From contig CAWCAT010000020.1 in NCBI GenBank assembly GCA_963793625.1, positions 62,001 to 126,000 on the forward strand: a stretch of DNA of 64,000 bases, given 5' to 3'. This document shows positions 8,503-18,000 of this stretch, one piece after another. The notes beneath the pieces are model-generated. The model was not told the origin of the DNA. It saw nothing but the letters and a program-made list of their open reading frames with translations, and made no database searches. The position numbers and the translations under genes were made by a program. This stretch comes from G963668605 sp963793625. Lineage in GTDB: Bacteria > Acidobacteriota > Terriglobia > Bryobacterales > Bryobacteraceae. How positions within the stretch are numbered: the stretch's first letter is position 1; the number at the start of each line of letters is the position of its first letter.

Positions 8503-9684
8503 TTAGGCGCGGGTGAGGAAGATCGGGATCCCGACCTTCTTCGTGTAATTCGGGCGATAGCGTTCCGTGTTGTACATCGTTTCGATGTCAACGCGGCGCG
8601 GTCCAAGTTTCGGATCGGGAATCGGCACCATTGCGAAGCAGCCATTCTCGATCGCGGTCATCTGACCATGCTTGCCTTCGAGCACGCAATCGAACGCCAT
8701 GTTGCCAAATGTGGATGCGACCAGCTTGTCAACGAAATCGGCTTCACCGGAACGCAACTCATAGGTCAGATCGCTGATGACAGTGTCTTCCTTGGTGCGG
8801 TTTTTGACTTCGACGCCGAGATCTTCTGCTACGCTCATTTTCTTGCGGTGGCCATACGCGTCCGGCTCGCCGTATTCCTTAACGGTGTAGCCTTCCCACT
8901 CTGAGCCTTCCGACATAACGACGAGGCAGTAATTGCTCGGGTTATTGCGCTTATCCGTGACCAGCAGTTCGATCATCTTCTCGAGATTGAACTTGTACTC
9001 GGGGATGGCACACCGGATGTTCGTCACATAAGCAGTGTAAAGCGAGGTGTAACCAGCATCGCGACCGAAAACGCGGAAAATACCGACGCGCTCATGCGAA
9101 CCGACCGTGGAACGCTGACGGTTGATGGCGTCCATCGCGCGCGTGATAGCAGTGGAGAAGCCGATGCAGTACTCGGTATTGCGGACGTCATTGTCCATCG
9201 TTTTCGGAATGGCAACGACTTTGAAGCCGAGATTGTCGAGCTTGGCGGCATAGCTCAGCGTATCGTCTCCGCCAATGGCGATCAGGTAATCCAGACCGAG
9301 CGTTTCGAGGTTCTTCAGAACGGCGGAGCTCACGTCGTAAACGGTGCTCGTGACACCCTTCTTGGTCATCTCGCTCTTCGGGAATTCGGTTCCCTTAAGA
9401 TGATCCGGAATCGTCTTCATCTTCGCCGGATTGGTACGGCTGCTATGCAGGAAGGTGCCGCCGGTGCGATCGATGGTGCGGGTATTCTCACGGTTGAGCG
9501 GCATAATGTAGCGCTCTTTGCTGGCCGGATCCGCGAAGTTGACGTGCGTGAGGCCTTCCCAGCCACGACGAATGCCAACGACTTCAATTCCATTCTCAGC
9601 GCCGCGATAAACAACGCCCTTGATTACCGAGTTAAGGCCGGGGACGTCGCCGCCGCCTGTCAGAATTCCAATCCTCTTCGCCAT
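8503..9684 (-). CDS. 6-phosphofructokinase, predicted pyrophosphate-dependent
   Basis: A 393-residue group-A phosphofructokinase, making fructose 1,6-bisphosphate in glycolysis. The N-terminal GGGDVPGLNSVI is the phosphate loop. The donor-site residues are GGDD (138-141) and PKTMDND (160-166). ATP-using enzymes have GGDG and PGT at these places, while Asp and Lys here are the established marks of pyrophosphate-dependent enzymes, which can run in both directions. The start is the ATG at 9684, with a good Shine-Dalgarno sequence (CAGGAGC) 4-6 bases upstream; an in-frame Met six codons earlier lacks one. It is longer than the 320-residue E. coli enzyme, with an extra loop after residue 90. Confidence 0.85.
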   Translation of the reverse strand: MAKRIGILTGGGDVPGLNSVIKGVVYRGAENGIEVVGIRRGWEGLTHVNFADPASKERYIMPLNRENTRTIDRTGGTFLHSSRTNPAKMKTIPDHLKGTEFPKSEMTKKGVTSTVYDVSSAVLKNLETLGLDYLIAIGGDDTLSYAAKLDNLGFKVVAIPKTMDNDVRNTEYCIGFSTAITRAMDAINRQRSTVGSHERVGIFRVFGRDAGYTSLYTAYVTNIRCAIPEYKFNLEKMIELLVTDKRNNPSNYCLVVMSEGSEWEGYTVKEYGEPDAYGHRKKMSVAEDLGVEVKNRTKEDTVISDLTYELRSGEADFVDKLVASTFGNMAFDCVLEGKHGQMTAIENGCFAMVPIPDPKLGPRRVDIETMYNTERYRPNYTKKVGIPIFLTRA

Positions 9685-9748
9685 GAAAGCTCCTGAAAAC
9701 AAATGATAAAGATTACAAGATTATTATATCTGGTCCCAGCTGCCTATT

Positions 9749-10186
9749 TCACGCACCTTTGACGATTACGTTAATAGGGATGCCTTGCCGGACGCTGGCG
9801 GTGACGGTGCAGAAGTCCTCAAAGGTACTTAGGACTTCGGCGACTTTGGCCATTTCCGCAGCGTCTGCCTGTGGATCGATTACGACGTCTATGCTATGAA
9901 CCCGAAGTCGCCGGTTCTCGTTCTTAGCGATGCGGACCTTGACGTCGGTATGCATTTTCTCGAGCAGCGCCCCTTTACGTTTCGCCGAAAACAGCAGGCT
10001 TGCAGTTAGGCAACTACCGATTGCGCCAGCCAGCATTCGGGCCGGACTGGGTCCCGAGTCTTTTCCCAGCGGTGGCGGTTCATCCGTGTTTAGCGGTGCG
10101 TGCTCCGGGTTATCGAAGCGCACCCGGAACTCGTAATCCTGCAATTGATCGATCGAAATGGAAAACTCATTGACGATGTCGCTCAT
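9749..10186 (-). CDS. OsmC/Ohr-family peroxide-detoxifying protein
   Basis: A 145-residue OsmC-like protein counted from the Met at 10186 (MSDIVNEF); an in-frame Met eight codons upstream is less likely. The two conserved cysteines are both present: Cys59 in GAIGSCLTAS and Cys126 in FEDFCTVTASVRQG. In OsmC/Ohr proteins this pair forms the thiol centre that reduces organic hydroperoxides in the cytoplasm. The glycine/proline segment before the first cysteine (GKDSGPSPARMLAGAIG) is typical. It lies between phosphofructokinase and the M20 peptidase on the same strand, with about 50-65 base gaps on either side, and may have its own promoter. Confidence 0.85.
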   Translation of the reverse strand: MSDIVNEFSISIDQLQDYEFRVRFDNPEHAPLNTDEPPPLGKDSGPSPARMLAGAIGSCLTASLLFSAKRKGALLEKMHTDVKVRIAKNENRRLRVHSIDVVIDPQADAAEMAKVAEVLSTFEDFCTVTASVRQGIPINVIVKGA

Positions 10187-10239
10187 GTGCCTTACAGGAT
10201 AACGCGACATTCCTGGAGGCGCGACCGTGGAGGACCCCG

Positions 10240-11520
10240 CTACTTAGTAAGGCGGTATATCAGCAATGCCGCCCGCTTGGCATTCACGGGCAAGCGATCC
10301 AGATCGGCGGACTCGCCTGCGGCGTGCGCACCCGCACCGCTCAGGCCCAGTCCCGAAATTGAATCGACAAAGGGGGCGATGAATGAGATGTCTCCCGCTC
10401 CGCGCGAAAGTGGATCCAGTTCCGGTTCTTCTTCCAATCCGAGACTGCGATTCACTTCATTCAAGCGGGCGGCGAGAGCACGATTTCCGGGTGTGGGCGC
10501 CATTGCAGGATAGCTGTCTTCAAAGCTAATCTCCGCACCGGTTTTCGGAAGGTGGCGCGCCACGATTGCCCGCATCTTCTCTTTGACCCGCTCTAATTGC
10601 TCGGGTGTAATGGTGCGCAGATCACCTTTCGCCATGGCGACCTCGGGTACGATGTTTGATTTGCCGGTGGCGGAACCGCCTTCACCGGCGGGATCAAACT
10701 CCACTTTGGTCCCACCCAATACGAGTCCTGCACTATAGGTGAGGCTCGGTTCGCGCAAGTCATTGTGGAAGGACGTCAGAATGCGCGCCAGTTCGTAGAT
10801 TGCGCCACTCCCCATCGATTCGCTGAAGACCTGCCCGGAGTGCCCCGTGTTCGCATTTACACGCAGGGTCCAGGAAGAACTACCGCGCCGGCTCACTGTG
10901 ATGTAGTCGCGACCACCGCGGCGCGCGGTCGCCTCAAAACACAACGCCGCTTCGCTGCGTTTGCCGGCTTCGATCAGATCGCGGCGGGCAATGGACAACG
11001 GCTTGCCGACGCGCTCCTCATCGCCAGTCAGCGCAATTGAAATGGAAGTGCCGTCCAGAGCGCCGGCGGCATGCAGCGCCTTTAACGCAGAGAGCATCAC
11101 AACCAGGCCGCCCTTCATATCGGCGGTGCCCGGACCAATTGCCTTATTACCCTGCCGGGCGAACTTTTGAAACGGGCTGGATAATTCGAACACCGTATCC
11201 ATGTGCCCGATCAGCAATACGCGTTTCCCGTGCGTGCCGATTCGTTCCGCAAGCAGATGTCCTGCCCGGTGGACTTCATCCATCGGCACCCACTTGGTGC
11301 GGAACCCGAGTTTCTCGAATTCCTCGCCCAGAATTTTGCCGACCTGCTGCACACCTGCGGGGTTAAGCGTCCCGCTATTAATGCTTACGAGGCGCTCCAG
11401 CAGTTCTATATCGGAAGCGCTGGAAGCCTCGATCGTGGAAACAATTTTCTGTTCCAGGGAAGAGAGCGATTGGGCGGCGGCGCTGAGCGCAAGCATCGCG
11501 AGCAAAACGAATTCTCTCAT
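10240..11520 (-). CDS. Secreted M20-family metallopeptidase (carboxypeptidase G2-like)
   Basis: A 426-residue protein with a Sec signal (MREFVLLAMLALSAAAQ). It carries the M20 zinc-peptidase core: LLIGHMDTV, GPGTADMKGG, TGDEERVG and a C-terminal GAGAHAAGE. The first two provide the bridging Asp and metal ligands, and the EE pair holds the catalytic base. The middle part (residues about 205-320) is the dimerisation lid domain. Relatives cleave C-terminal glutamate or other amino acids from small peptides and folates; the substrate here is unknown. The start ATG at 11520 overlaps the stop of the upstream methyltransferase gene by one base (TAATG), which makes it preferable to the Met six codons earlier. 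Confidence 0.85.
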   Translation of the reverse strand: MREFVLLAMLALSAAAQSLSSLEQKIVSTIEASSASDIELLERLVSINSGTLNPAGVQQVGKILGEEFEKLGFRTKWVPMDEVHRAGHLLAERIGTHGKRVLLIGHMDTVFELSSPFQKFARQGNKAIGPGTADMKGGLVVMLSALKALHAAGALDGTSISIALTGDEERVGKPLSIARRDLIEAGKRSEAALCFEATARRGGRDYITVSRRGSSSWTLRVNANTGHSGQVFSESMGSGAIYELARILTSFHNDLREPSLTYSAGLVLGGTKVEFDPAGEGGSATGKSNIVPEVAMAKGDLRTITPEQLERVKEKMRAIVARHLPKTGAEISFEDSYPAMAPTPGNRALAARLNEVNRSLGLEEEPELDPLSRGAGDISFIAPFVDSISGLGLSGAGAHAAGESADLDRLPVNAKRAALLIYRLTK

Positions 11521-12071
11521 TATCGGAATGCTTTCCATGCCAAAAGTGCGGCTCCTGCGAGGAAGCCCAATGCTGCCTGGTATTCCTGATTCCGCAGATA
11601 TAGTGACCAGCGGAATTTCCTGCCACCGCCCGGAAATCCGAAGGTCGGAATCAACAGCGGCACGGATTGCGCGTACTTTTCAAAAGCGGGAAAGATCTTG
11701 CGCAGATGCTGTTCTTCCTGCTCGATAACGGGCAGATACACGAACAGGAACACTGCGCCGAACAAGAGCGCCAGACCGATCTGCCGGGATGCGAGCACGA
11801 GTCCAGCTGCCACGGTAAGTGTTCCCAGGTAGAGCGGATTTCGCAAGAATCGATATGGGCCACTGCAAGCAAGATCTTCATTCTTCGCAAGATGACCGGC
11901 CGCCCAACCACGCAGCCAAAGGCCAACACAGGAGAGCGCACAGCCAAGCGCAAGGGAAGATTGGGTAGGGTCGGCAAACCACGCGAAAGCGGCAACCAAC
12001 AGGAATCCGCTGGGCACCCGCAAGCGGGCCACAGCGTCGGCATAGGGTTTTGGAAAATAATAACGGCGCAT
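11520..12071 (-). CDS. Isoprenylcysteine carboxyl methyltransferase-like membrane protein
   Basis: A 183-residue integral membrane protein of the ICMT/PEMT superfamily with four or five hydrophobic segments. The family signature is clear: CSGPYRFLRNPLYLGTL, followed by EQEEQHLRKIFPAFEKYAQSVP, the SAM-binding region. Bacterial members methylate small isoprenoid or lipid acceptors, but most are uncharacterised. It sits between waaC and the M20 peptidase with one-base overlaps on both sides (TGATG and TAATG), so it is translationally coupled to the LPS gene upstream. That context may hint at a role in envelope lipid modification, which is an inference. Confidence 0.75.
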   Translation of the reverse strand: MRRYYFPKPYADAVARLRVPSGFLLVAAFAWFADPTQSSLALGCALSCVGLWLRGWAAGHLAKNEDLACSGPYRFLRNPLYLGTLTVAAGLVLASRQIGLALLFGAVFLFVYLPVIEQEEQHLRKIFPAFEKYAQSVPLLIPTFGFPGGGRKFRWSLYLRNQEYQAALGFLAGAALLAWKAFR

Positions 12072-13043
12072 CAGAATGAAGTTCGGAAGTTTTTTACGGG
12101 TGGCTTAAGTTGTGCGGCTAACGCTTCAAACGCCGCCTCGGGAGTGATCTCGCGCATGCTCGAATGGACTTCCTGATGGCGTTTGTACGTCGTTTCAGCT
12201 CCGGAGCTGCGCAGGACAGTCATGCTGGAGCCATATGGTCCGTTACGCGCAGGATCGGTCGGGCCAAGAATAGCAACGCCCGGCTTTTCAAGCGCGGCGC
12301 CCAAATGCATTGGGCCACTATCGACGCCGATAATGGCGAGTGCCCGGCGAGTTGCATCGATCAGGCCGGCGATACCAGAGAAATGAGCTTGCGTGTCGGC
12401 AACGGATTCGAGAATCGGCTTCGAGTCAGGCGGGCCGTTCAGGACCAATGAAAGATTGAAATTGCTGCGGAGCATCTGGGCCAGCCGCGAGTAATATGTA
12501 AGCGGCCACTGCTTGCCTGCCCAACCGGCCAGGGGAGAGGCTAGTACGAATCCGTCCGCGGGCAAGCTGCCCTCCGGAGTTCCCTGGCGGCAATGGGAAA
12601 GCCTTAACGATGTTGGATGCGCCAGTGGAGGCAGCCAGTTCCAGGTGACGATCGACCACATGCTCAGAGTTCGCTCGCACCTTTTTCGAGTAGAACAGCG
12701 CGGCAACTTTCTCGCGAGCCTGTGAGGAATGATATCCGAAGATCTTTTCGGGACGAGCAGCGCTGGCCACCAGGGCTGATTTAATCAGACCCTGGAAATC
12801 GACGGCAAAATCGAAGTGCTGCGCTCGCAGACGTTTTCTGGTTTCCAGCAGCGCAGAGATCCCGTTGCGCGTGCAGAAGATCACTTGATCGAGAAAAGGA
12901 TTGCCTTCCAGCAGTGGCGCCCATTTCGGCTCCACGGCCCAGTAGAGCTGACAATGCGGGAAGCTGTGTTTCAAAGTAGCGACCGCCGGAAGCGTATGGA
13001 TAATGTCACCCATCGCCCCAAGGCGGACCGCGAGGATACGCAT
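12071..13043 (-). CDS. waaC: LPS heptosyltransferase I-like glycosyltransferase (GT9), one frameshift
   Basis: Two frames meet near 12590. With one extra base removed they give a 323-residue GT9 enzyme, a normal size for heptosyltransferase I. The N-terminal domain has MRILAVRLGAMGDIIHTLPA and VEPKWAPLLEGNPFLDQ. The C-terminal domain has PLAGWAGKQWPLTYYSRLA, then IIGVDSGPMHLGAALEKP and the nucleotide-sugar loop LGPTDPARNGPYG. It would add the first heptose to Kdo of lipid A at the inner face of the inner membrane. The start is the ATG at 13043, or 13052 if three codons more. Its neighbours waaF and hldE-C support the role. Confidence 0.75.
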
Positions 13044-13058
13044 TCCCGCCATTCGTTA

Positions 13059-13451
13059 CTAGTCCTTGTGCCGATCGCGAACTAAATTCATCAGCTTCGC
13101 CGTCTCATCAGCATCATCGAGTTCTATCACCGTAAGGCCTTTAATCCAGCCTGGATCGTAATCCCTGGGTGGCAGCACCACGAGTTCGACCGCGGCCAAC
13201 GCGGCCACCAGTTCCGCCCTTGCAGCGGCGCTAAGGAGCGGATTTTCGGGCGAACTCAATATGATAACCAGCCGGCCGGTCGGTCCCGCGATCTCCTTCA
13301 GACGTGCGACGTGAGCGGCCAGGAGCGGGTCGAACGTGCCACGCACGAGCTTGATTCCCGGTTGCTCTGCCAGCAACTTCGGAACGACCGCAGCGCCTCC
13401 GCTGGATTTAATAATCTTTCTTCGGGTATCTACTATGTCGCCGTGATTCAC
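13059..13451 (-). CDS. Degenerate nucleotidyltransferase-like protein
   Basis: A 130-residue protein starting with GTG. A segment VRGTFDPLLAAHVARLKEIA resembles the GxFDxxHxGH nucleotide-binding loop of cytidylyltransferase-like enzymes such as the HldE C-domain, and later parts (LVIILSSPENPLLSAAARAEL) fit the same Rossmann-like fold. The HxGH catalytic pair is missing, with only one His left, so it may not be a working transferase. It lies between waaC and waaF and near the true HldE-C gene at 14568, so it may be a diverged paralogue with a structural or regulatory job in heptose metabolism. I do not recognise a named family. Confidence 0.5.
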   Translation of the reverse strand: MNHGDIVDTRRKIIKSSGGAAVVPKLLAEQPGIKLVRGTFDPLLAAHVARLKEIAGPTGRLVIILSSPENPLLSAAARAELVAALAAVELVVLPPRDYDPGWIKGLTVIELDDADETAKLMNLVRDRHKD

Positions 13452-13469
13452 GATTACCCTATTTGAACA

Positions 13470-14528
13470 TCAAACGGAGCGGCGTAGAAGCCCAAGCGCC
13501 GCATTCGCCACACGTTCCGCTGAAACTCTTGTCATACAACGATGATCAATGGGACACACGCGCAACAGACAGGGACTGCAATCGACTTGCTCGCGAACGA
13601 TGGATGCGAGTGGGCCAGTGGGGCCAGTGCCAACATGGTCCGTAGCGCCAAACACCGCCACAGTGGGCACCCCCAGAGCGGAGGCAATGTGCATGGCGCC
13701 CGAATCGTTGGTGAGAAACACCTGGCAGGCTGCGGCCATCTCTATGAACTGACGCAGGCTGGTAGCTCCGCCAAAATTGTGAGCCTCGCCACCACCGGCG
13801 GCGATCAGGGACCGGACGCGCTCGCAGAGTTCGGATTCGTCCAATGAACCGAATACGGCAACGGAGGCATTCAGTTCTCTTGAGAGGCGTAGCGCAGCCT
13901 CGGCGAAATGCTCAGGCAGCCATTGCTTGGCTGTGCCGTAAGCGGCTCCGGGGCTGACGCCAACCACAGCGCGGTCAATCCCGAGTTCCTCAAACCTGCG
14001 CAGCCCGGCGATTTGGGCCTCGTTTGCGCCTTCGAGCCGAATCGCATCGCTGCTGGGGAGGACAGGCAGGATTCGGGCGCGGCGCAGCAGTTCGAGATAG
14101 TAGAAGCGTTCGTGCGCAGGGATCTCGTGCTTTGCAGGGACCGGGACTGCGTCGGTCAGAAGGAAACCGCGGCCATCGCGATCATAACCGATGCGGCGTG
14201 GTATTCCGGCCAGGCGAACAATTGCCGCGGCTTCGAACGCATTCTGCAGCAGAATCGCCCAGTCGAATTTTCGCGAGCGAAGAAGGCGCGCGAGCTTCCA
14301 CTTTTCACTGAGTTCCCTGGCGCCACGAGCGCAGTTGTACGGAATGATTTCGCTACAGAATGATTCGCGCCCATAGAGATCCGCGACCCAAGGCCGAGCG
14401 AGTACTGCAATGTGAGCGGCGGGAAACTGTTCGCGAAGCGCATGGAGGGCCGGCAATGACATGACCGCATCGCCCACCCAATTTGTGGAACGTACGAGGA
14501 TTTTTGTAGGTGTGGCAGGCGCAGGCAC
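13470..14528 (-). CDS. waaF: Lipopolysaccharide heptosyltransferase II
   Basis: A 352-residue GT9 enzyme. It has the N-terminal KILVRSTNWVGDAVMSLPAL, the VGVSPGAAYGTAKQWLPEHF motif with the Lys-Gln pair, and FLTNDSGAMHIASALGVP plus FGATDHVGTGPTGP for ADP-heptose binding. The C-terminal cysteine-rich end (DCSPCLLRVCPIDHRCM) is characteristic of WaaF rather than WaaC. It adds the second heptose of the LPS inner core at the cytoplasmic face of the inner membrane. It is the first gene of the long minus-strand run and is divergent from hldE-C, leaving only about 40 bases for two promoters. Confidence 0.9.
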   Translation of the reverse strand: MPAPATPTKILVRSTNWVGDAVMSLPALHALREQFPAAHIAVLARPWVADLYGRESFCSEIIPYNCARGARELSEKWKLARLLRSRKFDWAILLQNAFEAAAIVRLAGIPRRIGYDRDGRGFLLTDAVPVPAKHEIPAHERFYYLELLRRARILPVLPSSDAIRLEGANEAQIAGLRRFEELGIDRAVVGVSPGAAYGTAKQWLPEHFAEAALRLSRELNASVAVFGSLDESELCERVRSLIAAGGGEAHNFGGATSLRQFIEMAAACQVFLTNDSGAMHIASALGVPTVAVFGATDHVGTGPTGPLASIVREQVDCSPCLLRVCPIDHRCMTRVSAERVANAALGLLRRSV

Positions 14529-14567
14529 TCATTCAATGCTATCAGTAGCGGCCTATAATTGAAGCTC

Positions 14568-15035
14568 ATGGGTAAGTTCTACACTCGAGAAGAATTGGTA
14601 GTGGCGCGAGCCGCCTGGAAGAAAGCCGGCAAGGTCGTTGTATTCACTAATGGTTGTTACGACATTCTGCATCCGGGCCACATTCGACTGCTGGAGACCG
14701 CGCGCTCGCTGGGCAAAATCCTAATTTTGGCCCTGAACACCGATGCGAGTGTGCAGCGAATGAAGGGGCCGAAGCGCCCGATGATTAACCAGGTGGAACG
14801 CGCGACGCTGACCGCAGCACTGGAAGCCGTTGATGCTGTTACCTTTTTCGATGAAGATACTCCGCGGGAGCTGATTGCCGCGGTGCTGCCCGATATACTG
14901 GTTAAAGGCGCAGATTGGTCTCACTTCATTGCCGGACGCGAAGAAGTGGAAGCAGCCGGGGGCAGGGTCATGGCCTTGCCGCTTGAGCCCGGCTACTCTA
15001 CCACCGGCCTGGTAGAAGAGATCCTGGCCCGGTAA
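14568..15035 (+). CDS. rfaE2: D-glycero-beta-D-manno-heptose 1-phosphate adenylyltransferase (HldE C-domain type)
   Basis: About 155 residues, matching the stand-alone C-terminal half of HldE. The nucleotidyltransferase loop VVFTNGCYDILHPGHIRLL is complete with its HxGH pair, and the C-terminal signature GYSTTGLVEEI is present. It adenylates heptose 1-phosphate to make the precursor of ADP-heptose used by the two heptosyltransferases next door. The ATG at 14568 is chosen over a TTG three codons earlier. The kinase half (RfaE1) and GmhA/GmhB/HldD are not in the window. The mfd gene begins three bases after the stop. Confidence 0.92.
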   Translation: MGKFYTREELVVARAAWKKAGKVVVFTNGCYDILHPGHIRLLETARSLGKILILALNTDASVQRMKGPKRPMINQVERATLTAALEAVDAVTFFDEDTPRELIAAVLPDILVKGADWSHFIAGREEVEAAGGRVMALPLEPGYSTTGLVEEILAR

Positions 15036-15037
15036 CT

Positions 15038-18000
15038 TTGACGCATCCAGCCATACGCGAACTATTTCGTTCCTTGAGCCGCGAACCATCGCTTCAGGGA
15101 GTAGTGCGCGCACTCGCGCAGGATCCCGGAAAAAGCGTCTCCCTGTCTGGCCTGAATACCACAGCAAAAGCGCTCTACCTGGTGCTGATCTGGCAACTCA
15201 CCAACCGGCCCGTGCTGCTTATTGTCGATGGCAACAAGCAAGCCGAGACGCTGACTGAACTGGTCGATACCTTTTTCGATCTGCTGGTTGAAGAACACAA
15301 TGTTGCGCGTCCGCAGACCATTCCGGCGCTCGATGTTCTTCCCCATCAGCAGCTCTCCGCACACTCCGAGATTAGCGAGCAGCGCGCGATTGGACTTTGG
15401 AGGCTCGCTACCGAACGGGTACCAATCACGATTACTCCGATTGCATCGGCTCTTTTAAAGACAGAGCCCGCCGAGTTTTATCGGCAACTGGCGCTTACGC
15501 TTAAGGCCGGTGAGGACATCCCACTCGAAGACGTGATCTCGCATCTGGAGAGCATTGGCTACGAGAAGCGCGAACCGGTCGAGGCAGAGGGAGAGTACTC
15601 GGTGCGCGGCGGCATCGTCGATATCTTTCCCGCGCAGGCGGAGAACCCGGTGCGCATCGAGCTGTTCGGCGACACCATTGAAGAGATACGCAGGTTCGAC
15701 GTCAACACGCAACGCTCCGTGATGAAGATTACGGAGTGCCCGATTCTTCCACTACTGGAACACCCGAGAACTCCGGAGTTGATGGAGCGATTCGCCGGCG
15801 AACCCGGCTGGGAATTCCTGAGTGCGCTGGTGCGTCCACGCACTAACTCGATTTTCTCCATGCTGGAGAATCCGCTGATCGTGTTCGACGAACCAGAACA
15901 GATCTCAGGCGCAGCTACGCGATTGTGGAAACGGCTGGAGGAACCCGGCACCGAGACGCAGTGTCCGCCTGAAGCAGTTTTCTTCCACTGGGAGGACCTC
16001 GAAGAGATCGCGCGCCCCAACCTTGTACTTCGTGAGCTGGATCTCGGAACAGAGGGCCTGCACATTTCCACGCAGACAGCGACGGCATTCCATGGCAAAC
16101 TCCAGATCGCAATTGCAGAGACACGCTCGCTGGTGGAAAAAGGCTATCGAGTCGTATTCTTTTCCCCCTCCGCCGGTGAAGTAGAACGGCTGGCTGACGT
16201 CTGCCAGGATTACGAAATGCCGTTCCAGCTGGGGATGGAGGCCTCAAGTGCCACACCACAGTACCTTGCGGAACGGGCCTACATGGCAAGCTCTGCCAGC
16301 ACATTCCTGGTCAAGGGCGGCGTGCGGCGCGGAGTGGTCCTACCCGAAGCGAAGCTCGCGATCTTCGGTTCCGAAGACCTCTTCGACTCGTCCGAATTGG
16401 TAGCACGTCCTGGCACTAAACGATCGCAACTGGCAGCCTTCACGTCCGACATGGCGGATCTGAAGCCGGGCGATTTCGTTGTGCATTCCGAGCACGGCGT
16501 CGGGCGTTTTGTGGGCCTGCGTGAGATTGGGCAGGGCGAACAAAAGGACGACTTCATGCTGGTGGAGTATGCCGGCGAGACGAAGCTGTATGTGCCCCTG
16601 TCGCGCCTGGACCTGGTGCAAAAATTCCACGGCCCGGGTGAAGGCGCTCCTCCGATGGACCGCTTGGGCGGCGCTACGTGGAAGCGCACGAAGTCACGCG
16701 TTAAGGCAAAGATGCGCGACATGGCGGATGAGTTACTCAAGCTCTACGCCGGCCGCAAACTGGCCGAAGGCTTTTCATTTTCGAGCGACAGCAACTGGCA
16801 GCGCGAGTTCGAAGATTCTTTCGAATTCACCCCGACAGTGGACCAGGTGAGCGCGACTCAGGACATCAAACGCGATATGGAAAGCGAGCAACCGATGGAC
16901 CGGTTGCTGTGCGGCGACGTCGGCTTCGGTAAGACCGAAGTGGCCATGCGTGCCGCATTCAAAGCGCTCGGGGATGGGAAGCAGGTTGCCGTTCTCGCGC
17001 CCACCACGGTGTTGTCCTTCCAGCACTACGAAACGTTCCGGCGCCGTTTTGCACCATTCCCGGTGCAGATTGAAATGCTGAGTCGCTTCCGCAGCCCAAA
17101 GGAAATCAAAGCAGTTCTGGAAGAAGTTGCGAACGGCAAGGTCGATATAGTCGTGGGAACCCACAGAATATTATCGAAGGACCTCGAGTTTCGCGATCTG
17201 GGATTGCTCATTGTGGATGAGGAGCAGCGCTTCGGTGTTCGCCACAAAGAACGCTTGAAGCAGATGAAGCAGAACGTCAACGTGCTCACGATGAGCGCGA
17301 CGCCGATTCCCCGAACGCTCCACATGTCACTGCTGGGCTTGCGGGATATGTCGGTCATCGAGACGGCGCCCAAGGACAGACTTTCGATTCACACGGTTGT
17401 GGCCCACTACCAGCCGGATTTGATCAAGTCTGCCATCGAGCAGGAGATGAGCCGCAGCGGGCAGGTTTACTTTGTCCACAATCGCGTGGAGAGTATCTGG
17501 ATGCGCGCCGCTAGTATTCAGGAACTCGTTCCGCAATGCCGGGTCGGAGTCGGACACGGTCAAATGGGTGACGAAGAACTCGAACGGGTGCTGCTTGGAT
17601 TCATGCGGCACGAGTACGACGTCTTTGTTTGCACAACCATCGTCGAAAACGGTCTGGATATTCCACTCGCGAACACGATGATTATCGAGAACGCTGAGCG
17701 CTACGGGCTTTCTGAGTTGTACCAATTACGTGGGCGCGTGGGGCGTTCCAACAGGCGCGCATACGCCTATCTGCTGGTTCCTCCCGATACCGAATTGAGC
17801 GAGGTAGCACGCAAGCGGTTGGCTGCGTTGAAGGAGTTCAGTGATCTGGGCGCTGGATTCAAGATCGCCGCGCTCGATCTGGAATTGCGTGGCGCGGGCA
17901 ATCTGCTGGGAGGCGAACAGCACGGGCATATTGCTGCGGTCGGGTTCGATACCTATGTGCGCTTGCTGGAAGAAACGGTACAGGAACTAAAGGGCGAGGA

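Noticed and set aside
15559..16740. Long minus-strand frames opposite mfd
   Set aside because: They lie wholly within conserved Mfd domains on the plus strand and show Ser/Arg-rich low-information sequence.
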